NCBI GenBank assembly: GCA_900543085.1
Contig: UQQF01000014.1
Location: forward strand, 1-43,151
Direction: 5' to 3'
Source: an uncultured Eubacteriales bacterium
GTDB taxonomy: Bacteria; Bacillota; Clostridia; Oscillospirales; Oscillospiraceae
Length of the DNA: 43,151 nt
Below are positions 7,729 to 15,649 of the stretch, piece after piece (the first letter of the stretch is position 1; the number at the start of each line of letters is the position of its first letter). Position numbers and translations under genes: made by a program. Below the pieces are notes generated by a model. The model had not been told where the DNA came from. It made no database searches and saw only the letters and a program-made list of their open reading frames with translations.

Positions 7729-8201
7729 CCAGCAATATGGATGAACAGATAGACGAGCTCTACAAGTCCATGCACAAGACGATGGAGGGCGTCGCCTACC
7801 GGTTGTTGGGAGACATCACCACGGCTGAGGACGCCGTCCACGAGACCTTCGCGGCGCTGATGTTCAACTGGGACACGCTCTCGAGCCACCCGAACCTACG
7901 CGGATGGCTGATTGTGGCGCTGAGGCGGGTCATAAGCAACGAGCAGCGCAAGCTGGACTCGCAGACCGTGCCGCTGGACGAGGCCTACGCGCTGTGCGCA
8001 AAGGACGCGCCGGAGCCGCTGGAGAACCTGCTCCCCTCCGGATTGTCCGGCGAAGACAAGCAAATACTGATTTGGAGGCTGGAGGAACAGCTCAGCTTCC
8101 GTGACATTTCCGACCTGCTGGGCATAACGGAGTCCGGCTGCAGGAGCCGCTTTTCGAGGGCACTAAAGCGCTGCAAGGAGTTCCTGTCTGGTCGGAATTA
8201 A
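7725..8201 (+). CDS. ECF-like sigma-70 family RNA polymerase sigma factor
   Basis: 158 residues. The region-2 part (about 20-75) contains AYRLLGDITTAEDAVHETF, the ECF signature that binds core polymerase and the -10 element. The region-4 part (about 105-155) is a helix-turn-helix: EEQLSFRDISDLLGITESGCRSRFSRALKRCKE. I chose the TTG at 7725, which overlaps the XRE stop and has AGGGGTGA upstream; an in-frame ATG at 7738 is possible. Its target genes may include the next gene, which has its own leader. The family call is firm; the regulon is inference. Confidence 0.85.
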   Translation: MTSNMDEQIDELYKSMHKTMEGVAYRLLGDITTAEDAVHETFAALMFNWDTLSSHPNLRGWLIVALRRVISNEQRKLDSQTVPLDEAYALCAKDAPEPLENLLPSGLSGEDKQILIWRLEEQLSFRDISDLLGITESGCRSRFSRALKRCKEFLSGRN

Positions 8202-8229
8202 ATTTTTTAAAAATTTTTCTAAACCCTGA

Positions 8230-8248
8230 AACGAAACGCGCTTCTCGT
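8230..8248 (+). promoter_or_regulatory. Possible ECF-type promoter or operator
   Basis: The short inverted repeat AACGA...TCGTT follows CTGAAAC and precedes ACATATATAAG, 35 nt ahead of the next start codon. TGAAAC and CGT are the usual -35 and -10 words of ECF promoters, but here they are about 13 bp apart rather than 16. It is a weak candidate for autoregulation by the sigma factor. Confidence 0.3.
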
Positions 8249-8282
8249 TACATATATAAGTGAAGGGAGAAAGGAGGCTATC

Positions 8283-9131
8283 ATGGTTCATCCTTCAAAT
8301 GACCATCCGGACTTGCATGAAGGCATCCCCACCCGAGAGCAGTTGGACAAAATGTCCACGGCCGAGCTGCTCGAGGCGCTGGAGCAGACCCTTTTTTCCA
8401 TGACAGAGGAGAACTATGACGGCGAGCTTTTGGACGCCTATCTGGACGAGCTGGACCGCAAGTCGCCCATGCCCGAGCACCCCGCCACGGATGAGTCATA
8501 CGAGCGCTTTAAAGCCCGCGTGGGCAAAATGAACGCGGCGATAAACCCCCTCGAGAGCGCTCCGGCAGTATCCGCCAAGCCCAAGCCGCGACACACGGCG
8601 CTGCGCACTGCGCTGGTCGCCGTCATTGCCGCTGCGTGCCTGCTCTCCTGCATGGTCGTGGTTCAGGCCGCCGGCCTGGACGTGTTCGGCTCCATCGCCC
8701 GCTGGACGGACAGCCTGTTCGGCTTCGGCGCCATAGGCGAGCCGGCAGCCTCGCCCAGCCCCACCGGCACGCAGGAGGTCACCGTCGAATACATCGAGAC
8801 CCTCCTCCCCACCGTCCCCGACGGGTTCGTCATGGGGGAACCGGAGGTGTTTGAGGACGCTGAAACCGGTTGTATAGAGTATTGGACATGTTACTATAAC
8901 GACGATAAGTTTATTGCGTTTAGTGCTGTTGAACAACCTGAAGAAAATATATCAAAATATCAAAAAGACTACCAAGATGTTAGCATCATTGATATAGATG
9001 GTCAAGTATTCTATGTTTTCATGAATAATGGTTACGCATCAACCGCATGGAAATTTGCAAATCTGGAGTGTAATATAACCACCAATCTAACTAAAGAGAA
9101 TTTATCTGATATTATCGTCAACTCGTATTAG
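8283..9131 (+). CDS. Membrane protein, possible cognate regulator of the ECF sigma factor
   Basis: 282 residues. Residues 1-100 are acidic, cytoplasmic and helix-rich. One membrane segment lies at about 102-126 (TALVAVIAAACLLSCMVVV). The outside part (about 127-282) resembles the DUF4367-type domain often found on membrane proteins next to ECF sigma factors (TLLPTVPDGFVMGEPEVF). By position and topology it could be an anti-sigma factor; this is inference. The start has GGAGAAAGGAGG upstream. Base composition drops abruptly near 8860, inside the gene: the first two thirds use GC-ending codons, the last third AT-rich codons. This suggests a recombination joint. Confidence 0.65.
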   Translation: MVHPSNDHPDLHEGIPTREQLDKMSTAELLEALEQTLFSMTEENYDGELLDAYLDELDRKSPMPEHPATDESYERFKARVGKMNAAINPLESAPAVSAKPKPRHTALRTALVAVIAAACLLSCMVVVQAAGLDVFGSIARWTDSLFGFGAIGEPAASPSPTGTQEVTVEYIETLLPTVPDGFVMGEPEVFEDAETGCIEYWTCYYNDDKFIAFSAVEQPEENISKYQKDYQDVSIIDIDGQVFYVFMNNGYASTAWKFANLECNITTNLTKENLSDIIVNSY

Positions 9132-9146
9132 AGAGGAGTTTTGCAT

Positions 9147-9560
9147 ATGAAGGTAAAAAATGTTCTCGCGCTTATTCTTGTCGTAGCCATTATACTGTCT
9201 GTACCTGCTTTTGCGGTTGAGGATCGTGCAAGTGATCAGATTAGTAGACACGACATAAGAGTAACTTCAATCGAAGGACGAATAGCAATTAAAGCTTCAA
9301 TTTTTGGCAACGGTCCTATGAACAAACTCGGTTGCGAAAGCATTTATCTATACGAACAGTATGGATCCGCTTGGATATCTGATGAGTGGCTTCTTGAAGA
9401 CGATTACAACATGTATAACACCAACTCAGTCGGCTATGCAGCGAATCACTACTTCGACAGCGAGCCTGGTGTTAGATATAAGGTTGTCATCACAATGTTC
9501 GCTGAGAACGACGAGGGGCGCGACACGATTGAGGAGACTTTTTACGTGACCGGCAAGTAA
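9147..9560 (+). CDS. Secreted protein of unknown function
   Basis: 137 residues. The ATG at 9147 follows GAGGAG at a good distance; an upstream in-frame TTG is less likely. A signal peptide covers residues 1 to about 25 (VLALILVVAIILSVPAFA). The mature part has no family I recognise; it looks like a small beta-rich domain ending in a segment typical of Ig-like folds (GVRYKVVITMFAENDEGRDTIEETFYV). It follows the membrane protein by 15 nt and is probably its operon partner. Codon use is AT-rich, like the end of the gene before it and unlike the rest of the window. Confidence 0.7.
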   Translation: MKVKNVLALILVVAIILSVPAFAVEDRASDQISRHDIRVTSIEGRIAIKASIFGNGPMNKLGCESIYLYEQYGSAWISDEWLLEDDYNMYNTNSVGYAANHYFDSEPGVRYKVVITMFAENDEGRDTIEETFYVTGK

Positions 9561-9581
9561 ATTTCCCCCAAATACTGTGCT

Positions 9582-9625
9582 CGCCGGGGCTTGGCGATTT
9601 TGCACATCAGCCCCGGCGATTTTTT
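9582..9625 (+). terminator. Intrinsic terminator after the sigma-factor operon
   Basis: A 10-bp GC-rich stem (CGCCGGGGCT at 9582-9591, AGCCCCGGCG at 9609-9618) is followed by ATTTTTT. It lies 22 nt after the stop of the secreted protein gene. Confidence 0.88.
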
Positions 9626-9845
9626 GACTAAAACGACGAATTAAAACCTTTCTTCAATTTTGCGGGACAAAATCCCGCGCTGAACACATATAGTTATGTA
9701 CGGGCATTGTACGCTCCGCGCAAAGGCCAAAAAATTTTTTGATTTCGGTCGAAAAATGGCGTTTTTGCGGAAGCGTGCTACATGGTTGCGTGCTTCATTG
9801 TTAGATAAGATTTCCATACAAATTTGAAACATGGAGGTCTTATCA
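9626..9845. other. AT-rich intergenic region
   Basis: No gene is supported. It contains a small hairpin near 9661-9677 (GCGGGA/TCCCGC) and is clearly AT-richer than the window average. This continues the atypical composition that begins near 8860. A promoter for the following XRE gene must lie here, but I see no convincing pair of boxes. Confidence 0.4.
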
Positions 9846-10112
9846 ATGAAACAGTACAAGAGTCTCGTGCGGACATGCCTGGCGGAATGGGCGCTGTCCT
9901 ACCGCAAGCGGCGCAGCCTGACGCAGGAGCAAATGGCCGAACAACTGCGCATCACCAGCCGCGCATACGGCGACCTTGAGCGGGGCAGATATTGCTTCTC
10001 CGCCATCGCCCTGCTCATGTTTCTGTCCATACTCAGCGCCGAGGAGCGCAACGCGTTCTTCATCGACTTCCGCTCCCGGCTAAGCAAGCTTGAACAATCC
10101 GAGGCCGTATGA
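9846..10112 (+). CDS. Small XRE-family HTH protein
   Basis: 88 residues, essentially one helix-turn-helix domain: LSYRKRRSLTQEQMAEQLRI, then SRAYGDLERGRYCFSAIALLMFLSIL. The ATG at 9846 has GGAGGT seven bases upstream, so the longer reading from 9831 is rejected. It stands alone between two terminators. It is probably a DNA-binding regulator; its targets are unknown. The gene itself is GC-rich, unlike the AT-rich DNA before it. Confidence 0.75.
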   Translation: MKQYKSLVRTCLAEWALSYRKRRSLTQEQMAEQLRITSRAYGDLERGRYCFSAIALLMFLSILSAEERNAFFIDFRSRLSKLEQSEAV

Positions 10113-10182
10113 GCCCCGGTTCCACCCCTCCAATAATCTCACCCCGCACAGGGCGCGTTTAAATCCCCGCGCGCCCGAAAAG

Positions 10183-10216
10183 TCCCTCCCGGCCACCCCC
10201 GGGAGGGATGATTTTT
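10183..10216 (+). terminator. Intrinsic terminator after the small XRE gene
   Basis: A 10-bp stem (TCCCTCCCGG at 10183-10192, CCGGGAGGGA at 10199-10208) with a 6-nt loop is followed by TGATTTTT. Confidence 0.85.
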
Positions 10217-10264
10217 GTACGCGGTATACAGAATCACCGCGTAATATTTGTGCATTATGTCCTA

Positions 10265-10294
10265 TTTACAAATCCCGCGTCCGGGTGCTATGCT
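10265..10294 (+). promoter_or_regulatory. Promoter of the trpB T-box transcript
   Basis: TTTACA (10265-10270), an 18-bp spacer and TATGCT (10289-10294) lie just upstream of the T-box stem I. Transcription would start near 10301. Both boxes are one or two bases from consensus. Confidence 0.6.
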
Positions 10295-10299
10295 AAATG

Positions 10300-10552
10300 C
10301 GTGAAACCGATGACTGAGAGGAGTACCCGCGACACGAAGTCTTCAGAGAGCGGCGCGTATGCTGAAAGCGCTGCGGCGGACGGCTCGGGGAATGGACTCA
10401 GGAGGGGAGCGAAACTAACTCCCGGGATGGCGCCCGTTACAGCGCCGGCCGTGTGATGGCACGGAACGAGTGGGCTGCAAGCCAATTTGGGTGGCACCGC
10501 AGGATAAAGTTTATTCCTGTCCCAAAGACCTTCTGGGTCTTTGGGGCTTTTT
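10300..10552 (+). promoter_or_regulatory. Tryptophan T-box leader with terminator
   Basis: The conserved T-box sequence GGGTGGCACCGC is at 10489-10500. The AG bulge motif AGAGAGCGG is near 10344, and the specifier loop reads GAATGGACTC, with UGG (Trp) at 10393-10395. The terminator stem pairs 10521-10530 with 10536-10545 and ends in T5. In the alternative fold TTTGGG pairs with CCCAAA to form the antiterminator. Uncharged tRNA-Trp would therefore turn on the TrpB2 gene. Confidence 0.92.
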
Positions 10553-10559
10553 CTATTTT

Positions 10560-10760
10560 GCTTCGCAGAATTTGCCCTCCGCAGAGGGCAAAAAAGTGGA
10601 ATCTGTTTTTTTCGGGGGCGTGTACCTCGAAAAAAACTCCGCTCACGAAGTGCAGTGTGCGCCCGATTTTTCGGGCGTGCGCGAAACGCAGTGATGTTCC
10701 ATCGCGCCTATAGGCGCGGGGTTCACATCGATGAAATGCAAGCATTTCATCGAAATTAAT
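10560..10760. repeat. Hairpin-rich intergenic repeat between T-box and trpB
   Basis: No gene is seen. Four inverted repeats follow each other: 10571-10592 (9-bp stem), CGCCCGA/TCGGGCG near 10661-10678, the palindrome GCGCCTATAGGCGC near 10704-10717, and CGATGAAATGC/GCATTTCATCG near 10728-10751. The density of palindromes and the word CACGAAGTGCA shared with positions 1-25 suggest a miniature dispersed element inserted in the trpB leader. Confidence 0.45.
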
Positions 10761-10776
10761 TCAGGAGGTTGTCATC

Positions 10777-12147
10777 ATGACCGAGAAGAAGATCCCTTAC
10801 AAAATCTATCTTGAAGAAAGCGAGATGCCCCGGACGTGGTACAACGTCCGCGCCGATATGCCCATAAAGCCCGCGCCGCTGCTCAACCCCGCCACGGGCA
10901 AGCCCTGCACCGCCGAGGAGCTCGGCGCCGTGTTCTGCGACGAGCTGGTGAAGCAGGAGCTGGACGACACCACCCGCGAGATCCCCATCCCGCAGGAGAT
11001 ACAGGACTTCTACAAGATGTACCGTCCCAGCCCGCTGGTCAGGGCGTACTGCCTGGAGGAAAAGCTCCAGACCCCGGCGAAGATATACTACAAGTTCGAG
11101 GGCAACAACACCTCCGGCTCGCACAAGCTCAACAGCGCCATAGCCCAGGCCTACTACGCCAAGAACCAGGGGCTCAAGGGCGTCACCACCGAGACCGGCG
11201 CCGGACAGTGGGGCACCGCCCTCTCCATGGCCTGCGCCTACCTGGGTCTGAACTGCAAGGTCTACATGGTCAAGGTCAGCTATGAGCAGAAGCCCTTCCG
11301 CCGCGAGGTCATGCGCACCTACGGCGCATCCGTAACCCCCAGCCCGAGCATGAGCACCGAGGTAGGCCGCAGGATACTCGCCGAGAACCCGAACACCACC
11401 GGCTCGCTGGGCTGCGCCATCAGCGAGGCCGTCGAGGACGCCACCACGCACGAGGGCTATCGCTACGTGCTGGGCAGCGTGCTCAACCAGGTGCTGCTGC
11501 ACCAGAGCGTCATAGGCGTCGAGACCAAGATAGCCATGGACAAATACGGCATCGTGCCGGACATAATCATCGGCTGCGCCGGCGGCGGCAGCAACCTCGG
11601 CGGCCTGATAAGCCCCTTCATGGGCGAAAAGCTGCGCGGCGAGCGCGACTATCAGTTCATCGCCGTCGAGCCGGCAAGCTGCCCGAGCCTCACCCGCGGC
11701 GTGTTCGCCTACGACTTCTGCGACACCGGCAAGGTCTGCCCGCTGGCCAAGATGTACACGCTGGGCAGCGGCTTCATCCCCTCCGCCAACCACGCCGGCG
11801 GCCTGCGCTATCACGGCATGAGCCCCGTGCTCAGCGAGCTGTACCACGAGGGTCTGATGGAAGCCCGCGCCGTGGAGCAGAGCAAGGTCTTCGAGGCCGC
11901 CGAGTACTTCGCCCGCGTTGAGGGCATCCTCCCCGCCCCCGAGAGCAGCCACGCCATCCGCGTCGCCATCGACGAGGCCGTGAAGTGCCGCGAGACCGGC
12001 GAGGAAAAGACCATACTTTTCGGCCTGACCGGCACCGGCTACTTCGACATGGTCGCCTATGAGAAGTACAACGACGGAGTCATGAGCGACTACACCCCCT
12101 CCGACGCCGAGCTCCAGGCGAGCTTCGATAAGCTCCCCAAAATCTGA
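10777..12147 (+). CDS. trpB2: Tryptophan synthase beta chain, TrpB2 type
   Basis: 456 residues, the long TrpB2 form rather than the ~400-residue TrpB1. It is a PLP enzyme joining indole and serine to make tryptophan. The PLP lysine is Lys117 in NNTSGSHKLNSA; the phosphate-binding glycine loop is GCAGGGSNLGG. No trpA lies next to it, so it probably salvages free indole or acts with a distant alpha chain. The start has AGGAGG eight bases upstream. Expression is controlled by the Trp T-box leader at 10300-10552, which itself supports a tryptophan role. Confidence 0.93.
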   Translation: MTEKKIPYKIYLEESEMPRTWYNVRADMPIKPAPLLNPATGKPCTAEELGAVFCDELVKQELDDTTREIPIPQEIQDFYKMYRPSPLVRAYCLEEKLQTPAKIYYKFEGNNTSGSHKLNSAIAQAYYAKNQGLKGVTTETGAGQWGTALSMACAYLGLNCKVYMVKVSYEQKPFRREVMRTYGASVTPSPSMSTEVGRRILAENPNTTGSLGCAISEAVEDATTHEGYRYVLGSVLNQVLLHQSVIGVETKIAMDKYGIVPDIIIGCAGGGSNLGGLISPFMGEKLRGERDYQFIAVEPASCPSLTRGVFAYDFCDTGKVCPLAKMYTLGSGFIPSANHAGGLRYHGMSPVLSELYHEGLMEARAVEQSKVFEAAEYFARVEGILPAPESSHAIRVAIDEAVKCRETGEEKTILFGLTGTGYFDMVAYEKYNDGVMSDYTPSDAELQASFDKLPKI

Positions 12148-12177
12148 TAGCCTCCACACTCTCCACACTCCTGTCCG

Positions 12178-12218
12178 CCCTGCCGCCCGGCTCACGCCGG
12201 GGCGGCAGGGCATTTTTT
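12178..12218 (+). terminator. Intrinsic terminator of trpB2
   Basis: A long GC-rich stem (12178-12191 and 12196-12210, one bulged G) with a TCAC loop is followed by CATTTTTT. Confidence 0.9.
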
Positions 12219-12276
12219 CTCCGAGCACGCGGCGCGCGCTTCGCGGGCGCGAGAGCCGGCTGCAACAAAGATTGCG

Positions 12277-12306
12277 TTTACACCCCGGCGCCCCGGATGT
12301 TATATT
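12277..12306 (+). promoter_or_regulatory. Candidate promoter of the XRE membrane protein
   Basis: TTTACA (12277-12282), an 18-bp spacer and TATATT (12301-12306). The start point would be close to the ribosome binding site, giving a leader of only about 18 nt. Confidence 0.4.
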
Positions 12307-12329
12307 TAGAGCGAAAGGGGGCGCAGAAC

Positions 12330-12989
12330 ATGACTTTTTCCGAGAAGCTTATAACCCTCCGAGGCGGGAGGGGCTGGTCGCAGGAGCAGCTGGCTCAGAC
12401 GCTGGACGTGACGCGCCAGGCCGTCGGCCGCTGGGAGCGCGGCGAGTGTCTGCCCGACGCACCGGGGCTCACCAGGCTCGCGCGCGTATTCGACGTCGAC
12501 CCCGAGTGGCTGCTCGACGACACCGCCTCCGGCGAGCCGAAACCCCGCACCGCCCGCCGCGTCAAACTCGCCTGGTTCGACTGGGCTATGTTTGCGTTGA
12601 CCGCGCTGGCCGCAGCGGCCGTCGCCTGCCTCTGGCCGGTGGTGCACGGCAACGCTTTCAGGTCTGAATTGTTCGACATACTGTCGCAGCTGATGTTCCT
12701 GTGCGACTTCACCGCGCTGCCGCTCATGTGGTTCTCGCTCGGCTGGTCTGCCGCCGCAGTGCTTTCGGCCTTCGGGCTGAGACCGTTGTTCCTGGGAAAG
12801 CGCACCCGCACAGCTGCGGTAATCGCAGGCGCTATCCTGCCCGCGCTGTACGTCTTAACGATAATAAACACACACGTCGTGGCGCTCTACGACTGGCGGT
12901 ACACAATTTGGGTGGCAATGAACCCGCCCATCCTGGCTCTGAGCGGCTGCCTGTTCGGGCTGCTTGTAAAAAGACGGGAGAAGCGGTGA
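12330..12989 (+). CDS. XRE HTH regulator with membrane domain
   Basis: 219 residues from the ATG at 12330, preceded by AAAGGGGGC. Residues about 5-60 are a helix-turn-helix (LITLRGGRGWSQEQLAQTLDVTRQAVGRWERGE), so it is a DNA-binding regulator. After a short linker come four hydrophobic segments (about 87-106, 120-150, 163-183, 190-212). Such membrane-tethered XRE proteins are common in Clostridia and may sense membrane or ligand state; the signal is unknown. The gene is monocistronic and convergent with the phosphoketolase gene, sharing a bidirectional terminator. Confidence 0.82.
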   Translation: MTFSEKLITLRGGRGWSQEQLAQTLDVTRQAVGRWERGECLPDAPGLTRLARVFDVDPEWLLDDTASGEPKPRTARRVKLAWFDWAMFALTALAAAAVACLWPVVHGNAFRSELFDILSQLMFLCDFTALPLMWFSLGWSAAAVLSAFGLRPLFLGKRTRTAAVIAGAILPALYVLTIINTHVVALYDWRYTIWVAMNPPILALSGCLFGLLVKRREKR

Positions 12990-13008
12990 CGATTTCCGCA
13001 AAAGGTGC

Positions 13009-13040
13009 AAAAAAGAACGCCCCGAGGGGCGTTCTTTTTT
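13009..13040. terminator. Bidirectional terminator
   Basis: A perfect 15-bp stem, A6GAACGCCCC (13009-13023) and GGGGCGTTCT6 (13026-13040), with a 2-nt GA turn. It serves both the XRE gene on the plus strand and the phosphoketolase on the minus strand, whose stop codon overlaps the end of the stem. Confidence 0.93.
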
Positions 13041-15412
13041 TATTTCGCGCTGGTCCATTTCCAGTCGGCGACTTCGGGGAGGTCGACGCCGTATTTGGCG
13101 ATGTACTGCTTGTGCTCGACGAGCTTGTCCTTCATCTGCTGTATCAGGTAGCTGCCGCGGTTGCCGAGCTGGGGCAGGTTGTATACCGCGGTCATGACGA
13201 GGTTGAAGCGGTCGAGGCGGTTCATGACGCGCATGTCGAAGGGCGTGGTGATGGTGCCCTCCTCGATGTAGCCGCGCACGTGGATGTTCTTGTTGGCACG
13301 CTTGTAGGTGAGCTCGTGGATGAGGCTCGGGTAGCCGTGGAAGGCGAATACGATGGGCTTGTCGCGGGTAAAGAGCACGTCGTAGTCCCTCTGGCTCAGG
13401 CCGTGCGGGTGCTGCTCCTCGCTCTGCAGGCGCATCAGGTCGACGACGTTGACCACGCGTATCTTGAGCTCGGGGAAGGCGTCGCGCAGTATGGTCACGG
13501 CGGCGAGGGTCTCCAGCGTGGGGGTGTCGCCGCAGCAGGCCATGACGATGTCCGGCTCGGCGCCCTCGTCGGTGCTGGCCCACTGCCAGATGCCGATGCC
13601 CTGGGTGCAGTGCTTGACGGCCTGCTCCATGGTCAGCCACTGCGGGCGCGGGTGCTTGCTGGCGACTATGACGTTGACGTAGTTGCGGCTGCGTATGCAG
13701 TGGTCGAAGCAGCTCAGCAGGCAGTTGGCGTCGGGAGGCAGGTAGAGGCGCACGACGTCGGCCTTCTTGTTGGCGACGTGATCGAGGAAGCCGGGGTCCT
13801 GGTGCGTGAAGCCGTTGTGGTCCTGCTGCCAGACGTTGCTGGCCAGGACGTAGTTGAGGCTGGCGATGTCCGCCCTCCAGGGCAGCTGGTTGCAGACCTT
13901 GAGCCACTTGGCGTGCTGGCTGAACATGCTGTCCACGATGCGGATAAAGGCCTCGTAGCTGTTGAAGAAGCCGTGGCGGCCGGTGAGCAGGTAGCCCTCG
14001 AGCATGCCCTGGCAGACGTGCTCGGAGAGCATGGAGTCAAACACCCGGCCGTCGGGGGCGAGATGGTCGTCTATGTCCGTGGCCTCCGCGTCCCAGACGC
14101 GGTCAGTCTCGTCGAACACGGCCTGGAGCCGGTTGGAGGCAGTCTCGTCCGGGCCGAAGCTGCGGAAGTTGCGCTCCTTCTCGTTGAGCTTGTAGACGTC
14201 GCGCACGAACTTGCCCAGCTCGGTCATGTCGCTGGCCTCGACGCTGCCGGGGAAGGGCACGTCCACGGCGTAGTCGCGGAAGTCCGGCATACGCAGGTCG
14301 CGCAGCAGCTTGCCGCCGTTGGCGTGGGGGTTCATGCCCATGCGGCGGTCGCCCTCTGGGCAGAGCGCCAGTATCTCGTCCACCGGGTGACCGGCCTTGT
14401 CGAAAAGCTCCTCGGGGCGGTAGCTGCGCAGCCACTCCTCGATCTGGCGGATGTGCTCCGGCGAATCCGGCTGGATGGGCACCTGGTGCGCGCGCCAGTA
14501 GTCCTCGACCTTCAGGCCGTCGACGTAGTCCGGTCCCGTCCAGCCCTTGGGGGTGCGCAGGACTATCATCGGCCAGCGCGGACGGCTCAGGTTGCCGTTC
14601 TCGCGCGCGTCGGCCTGGTAGGCGAGCATCTTCTCTATGCACTCGTCCAGCGCGTCGGCCATGGCGCGGTGCATGGTCATCGGGTCGCTGCCCTCGACGA
14701 AGTGCGGCTCCCAGCCGCAGCCGTAGAAGAAGGCCTCCAGCTCCTCGTGCGGGATGCGCGAGAACACGGTGGGGTTGGCTATCTTGTAGCCGTTGAGGTG
14801 CAGTATGGGCAGCACGGCGCCGTCGGTCTTGGCGTTGATGAACTTGTTCAGCTGCCAGCTGGTGGCCAGCGGGCCGGTCTCGGCCTCGCCGTCGCCCACG
14901 ACCGTGGCGGCGATAAGCGTCGGGTTGTCCGTCACGGCGCCGAAGGCGTGCGCCAGGGAGTAGCCCAGCTCGCCGCCCTCGTTGATGGAGCCGGGGGTCT
15001 CGGGCGCGACGTGGCTCGGCACGCCGCCGGGGAAGGAGAACTGCTTAAAGAGGCGCTGCATGCCCTCCTTGTCGCGGGTGATGTTGGGGTATATCTCCTG
15101 ATAGCTGCCGTCCAGCCAGTCCTGCGCGACCATGGCGTTGCCGCCGTGTCCCGGGCCGGAGATGTATATCATGTCGAGGTCAAATTCCTTTATGACCCGG
15201 TTCAGATGGGTGTAGATGAAGTTCTGGCCGGGCACGGTGCCCCAGTGGCCCACTATCTTCTTCTTGATGTCGTCTTCACTCAGCGGCTTTTCAAGCAGGG
15301 GGTTGTCCAGCAGGTAAAGCTGGCAGGCGGACAGGTAGTTGGCTGCGCGCCAATACTTGTCCATAGAGGCGAGCATCTCCTCGGTGGCGGGCGTCCTTGT
15401 CTTTTCCGACAT
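13040..15412 (-). CDS. xfp: Xylulose-5-phosphate/fructose-6-phosphate phosphoketolase
   Basis: 790 residues, the full family length. A cytosolic TPP enzyme, it splits xylulose-5-P (and often fructose-6-P) with phosphate to give acetyl phosphate plus glyceraldehyde-3-P or erythrose-4-P. Visible signatures are HWGTVPGQ near residue 57, the phosphoketolase motif GPGHGGNAM, and the TPP-binding GDGEAETGP. The central [12 protein letters not shown] and the C-terminal [15 protein letters not shown] are also typical. The ATG follows GGGAGGAA. It is a single-gene unit. Its TPP need fits the adjacent thiamine salvage genes, though no shared control is seen. Confidence 0.97.
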   Translation of the reverse strand: MSEKTRTPATEEMLASMDKYWRAANYLSACQLYLLDNPLLEKPLSEDDIKKKIVGHWGTVPGQNFIYTHLNRVIKEFDLDMIYISGPGHGGNAMVAQDWLDGSYQEIYPNITRDKEGMQRLFKQFSFPGGVPSHVAPETPGSINEGGELGYSLAHAFGAVTDNPTLIAATVVGDGEAETGPLATSWQLNKFINAKTDGAVLPILHLNGYKIANPTVFSRIPHEELEAFFYGCGWEPHFVEGSDPMTMHRAMADALDECIEKMLAYQADARENGNLSRPRWPMIVLRTPKGWTGPDYVDGLKVEDYWRAHQVPIQPDSPEHIRQIEEWLRSYRPEELFDKAGHPVDEILALCPEGDRRMGMNPHANGGKLLRDLRMPDFRDYAVDVPFPGSVEASDMTELGKFVRDVYKLNEKERNFRSFGPDETASNRLQAVFDETDRVWDAEATDIDDHLAPDGRVFDSMLSEHVCQGMLEGYLLTGRHGFFNSYEAFIRIVDSMFSQHAKWLKVCNQLPWRADIASLNYVLASNVWQQDHNGFTHQDPGFLDHVANKKADVVRLYLPPDANCLLSCFDHCIRSRNYVNVIVASKHPRPQWLTMEQAVKHCTQGIGIWQWASTDEGAEPDIVMACCGDTPTLETLAAVTILRDAFPELKIRVVNVVDLMRLQSEEQHPHGLSQRDYDVLFTRDKPIVFAFHGYPSLIHELTYKRANKNIHVRGYIEEGTITTPFDMRVMNRLDRFNLVMTAVYNLPQLGNRGSYLIQQMKDKLVEHKQYIAKYGVDLPEVADWKWTSAK

Positions 15413-15471
15413 CTCAGTTCCTCCCTGATTTAAGCATTATTTTTATAGGTCTGCTTGCGCTTTCCGGGAGT

Positions 15472-15477
15472 AGTATA
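15472..15477 (-). promoter_or_regulatory. Possible extended -10 promoter of the phosphoketolase gene
   Basis: TGATATACT on the minus strand supplies a TGn plus TATACT (-10 at 15472-15477), about 60 nt upstream of the start codon. The -35 region (TTTAAC at 16 bp) is poor. Confidence 0.4.
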
Positions 15478-15602
15478 TCACATCCGCCGTCAAGTTAAAG
15501 ATAAATTTAGCCACATCATGATTTTTTTCACAATGCGTCAAAATACCGGCTTCTTCGACGGGATTTATAGTTAATTTATTGGCAATCGCGCCGCAAATAC
15601 AA

Positions 15603-15638
15603 AACGCCGCCCGGAGCTTCTCCCCTCCGGGCGGCGTT
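15603..15638 (-). terminator. Intrinsic terminator of the thiW-thiM unit
   Basis: A perfect 14-bp stem (15603-15616 and 15625-15638) with an 8-nt loop; on the minus strand it runs into TTTTGTATTT. It lies 12 nt after the thiM stop. Confidence 0.87.
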
Positions 15639-15649
15639 GGATTTTGAGG

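Noticed and set aside
9641..9859. A 72-codon minus-strand frame in the AT-rich gap
   Set aside because: No ribosome binding site or recognisable domain, and it overlaps the leader of the XRE gene.
10090..10296. A 68-codon open frame overlapping the end of the small XRE gene
   Set aside because: It has no ribosome binding site, is crossed by a terminator and by the trpB promoter, and its translation is Pro/Arg-rich noise.
12701..15433. A 910-codon open frame on the plus strand opposite the phosphoketolase gene
   Set aside because: It is the antisense shadow of a strongly conserved enzyme in GC-rich DNA; its translation is repetitive, low in complexity and has no family match.
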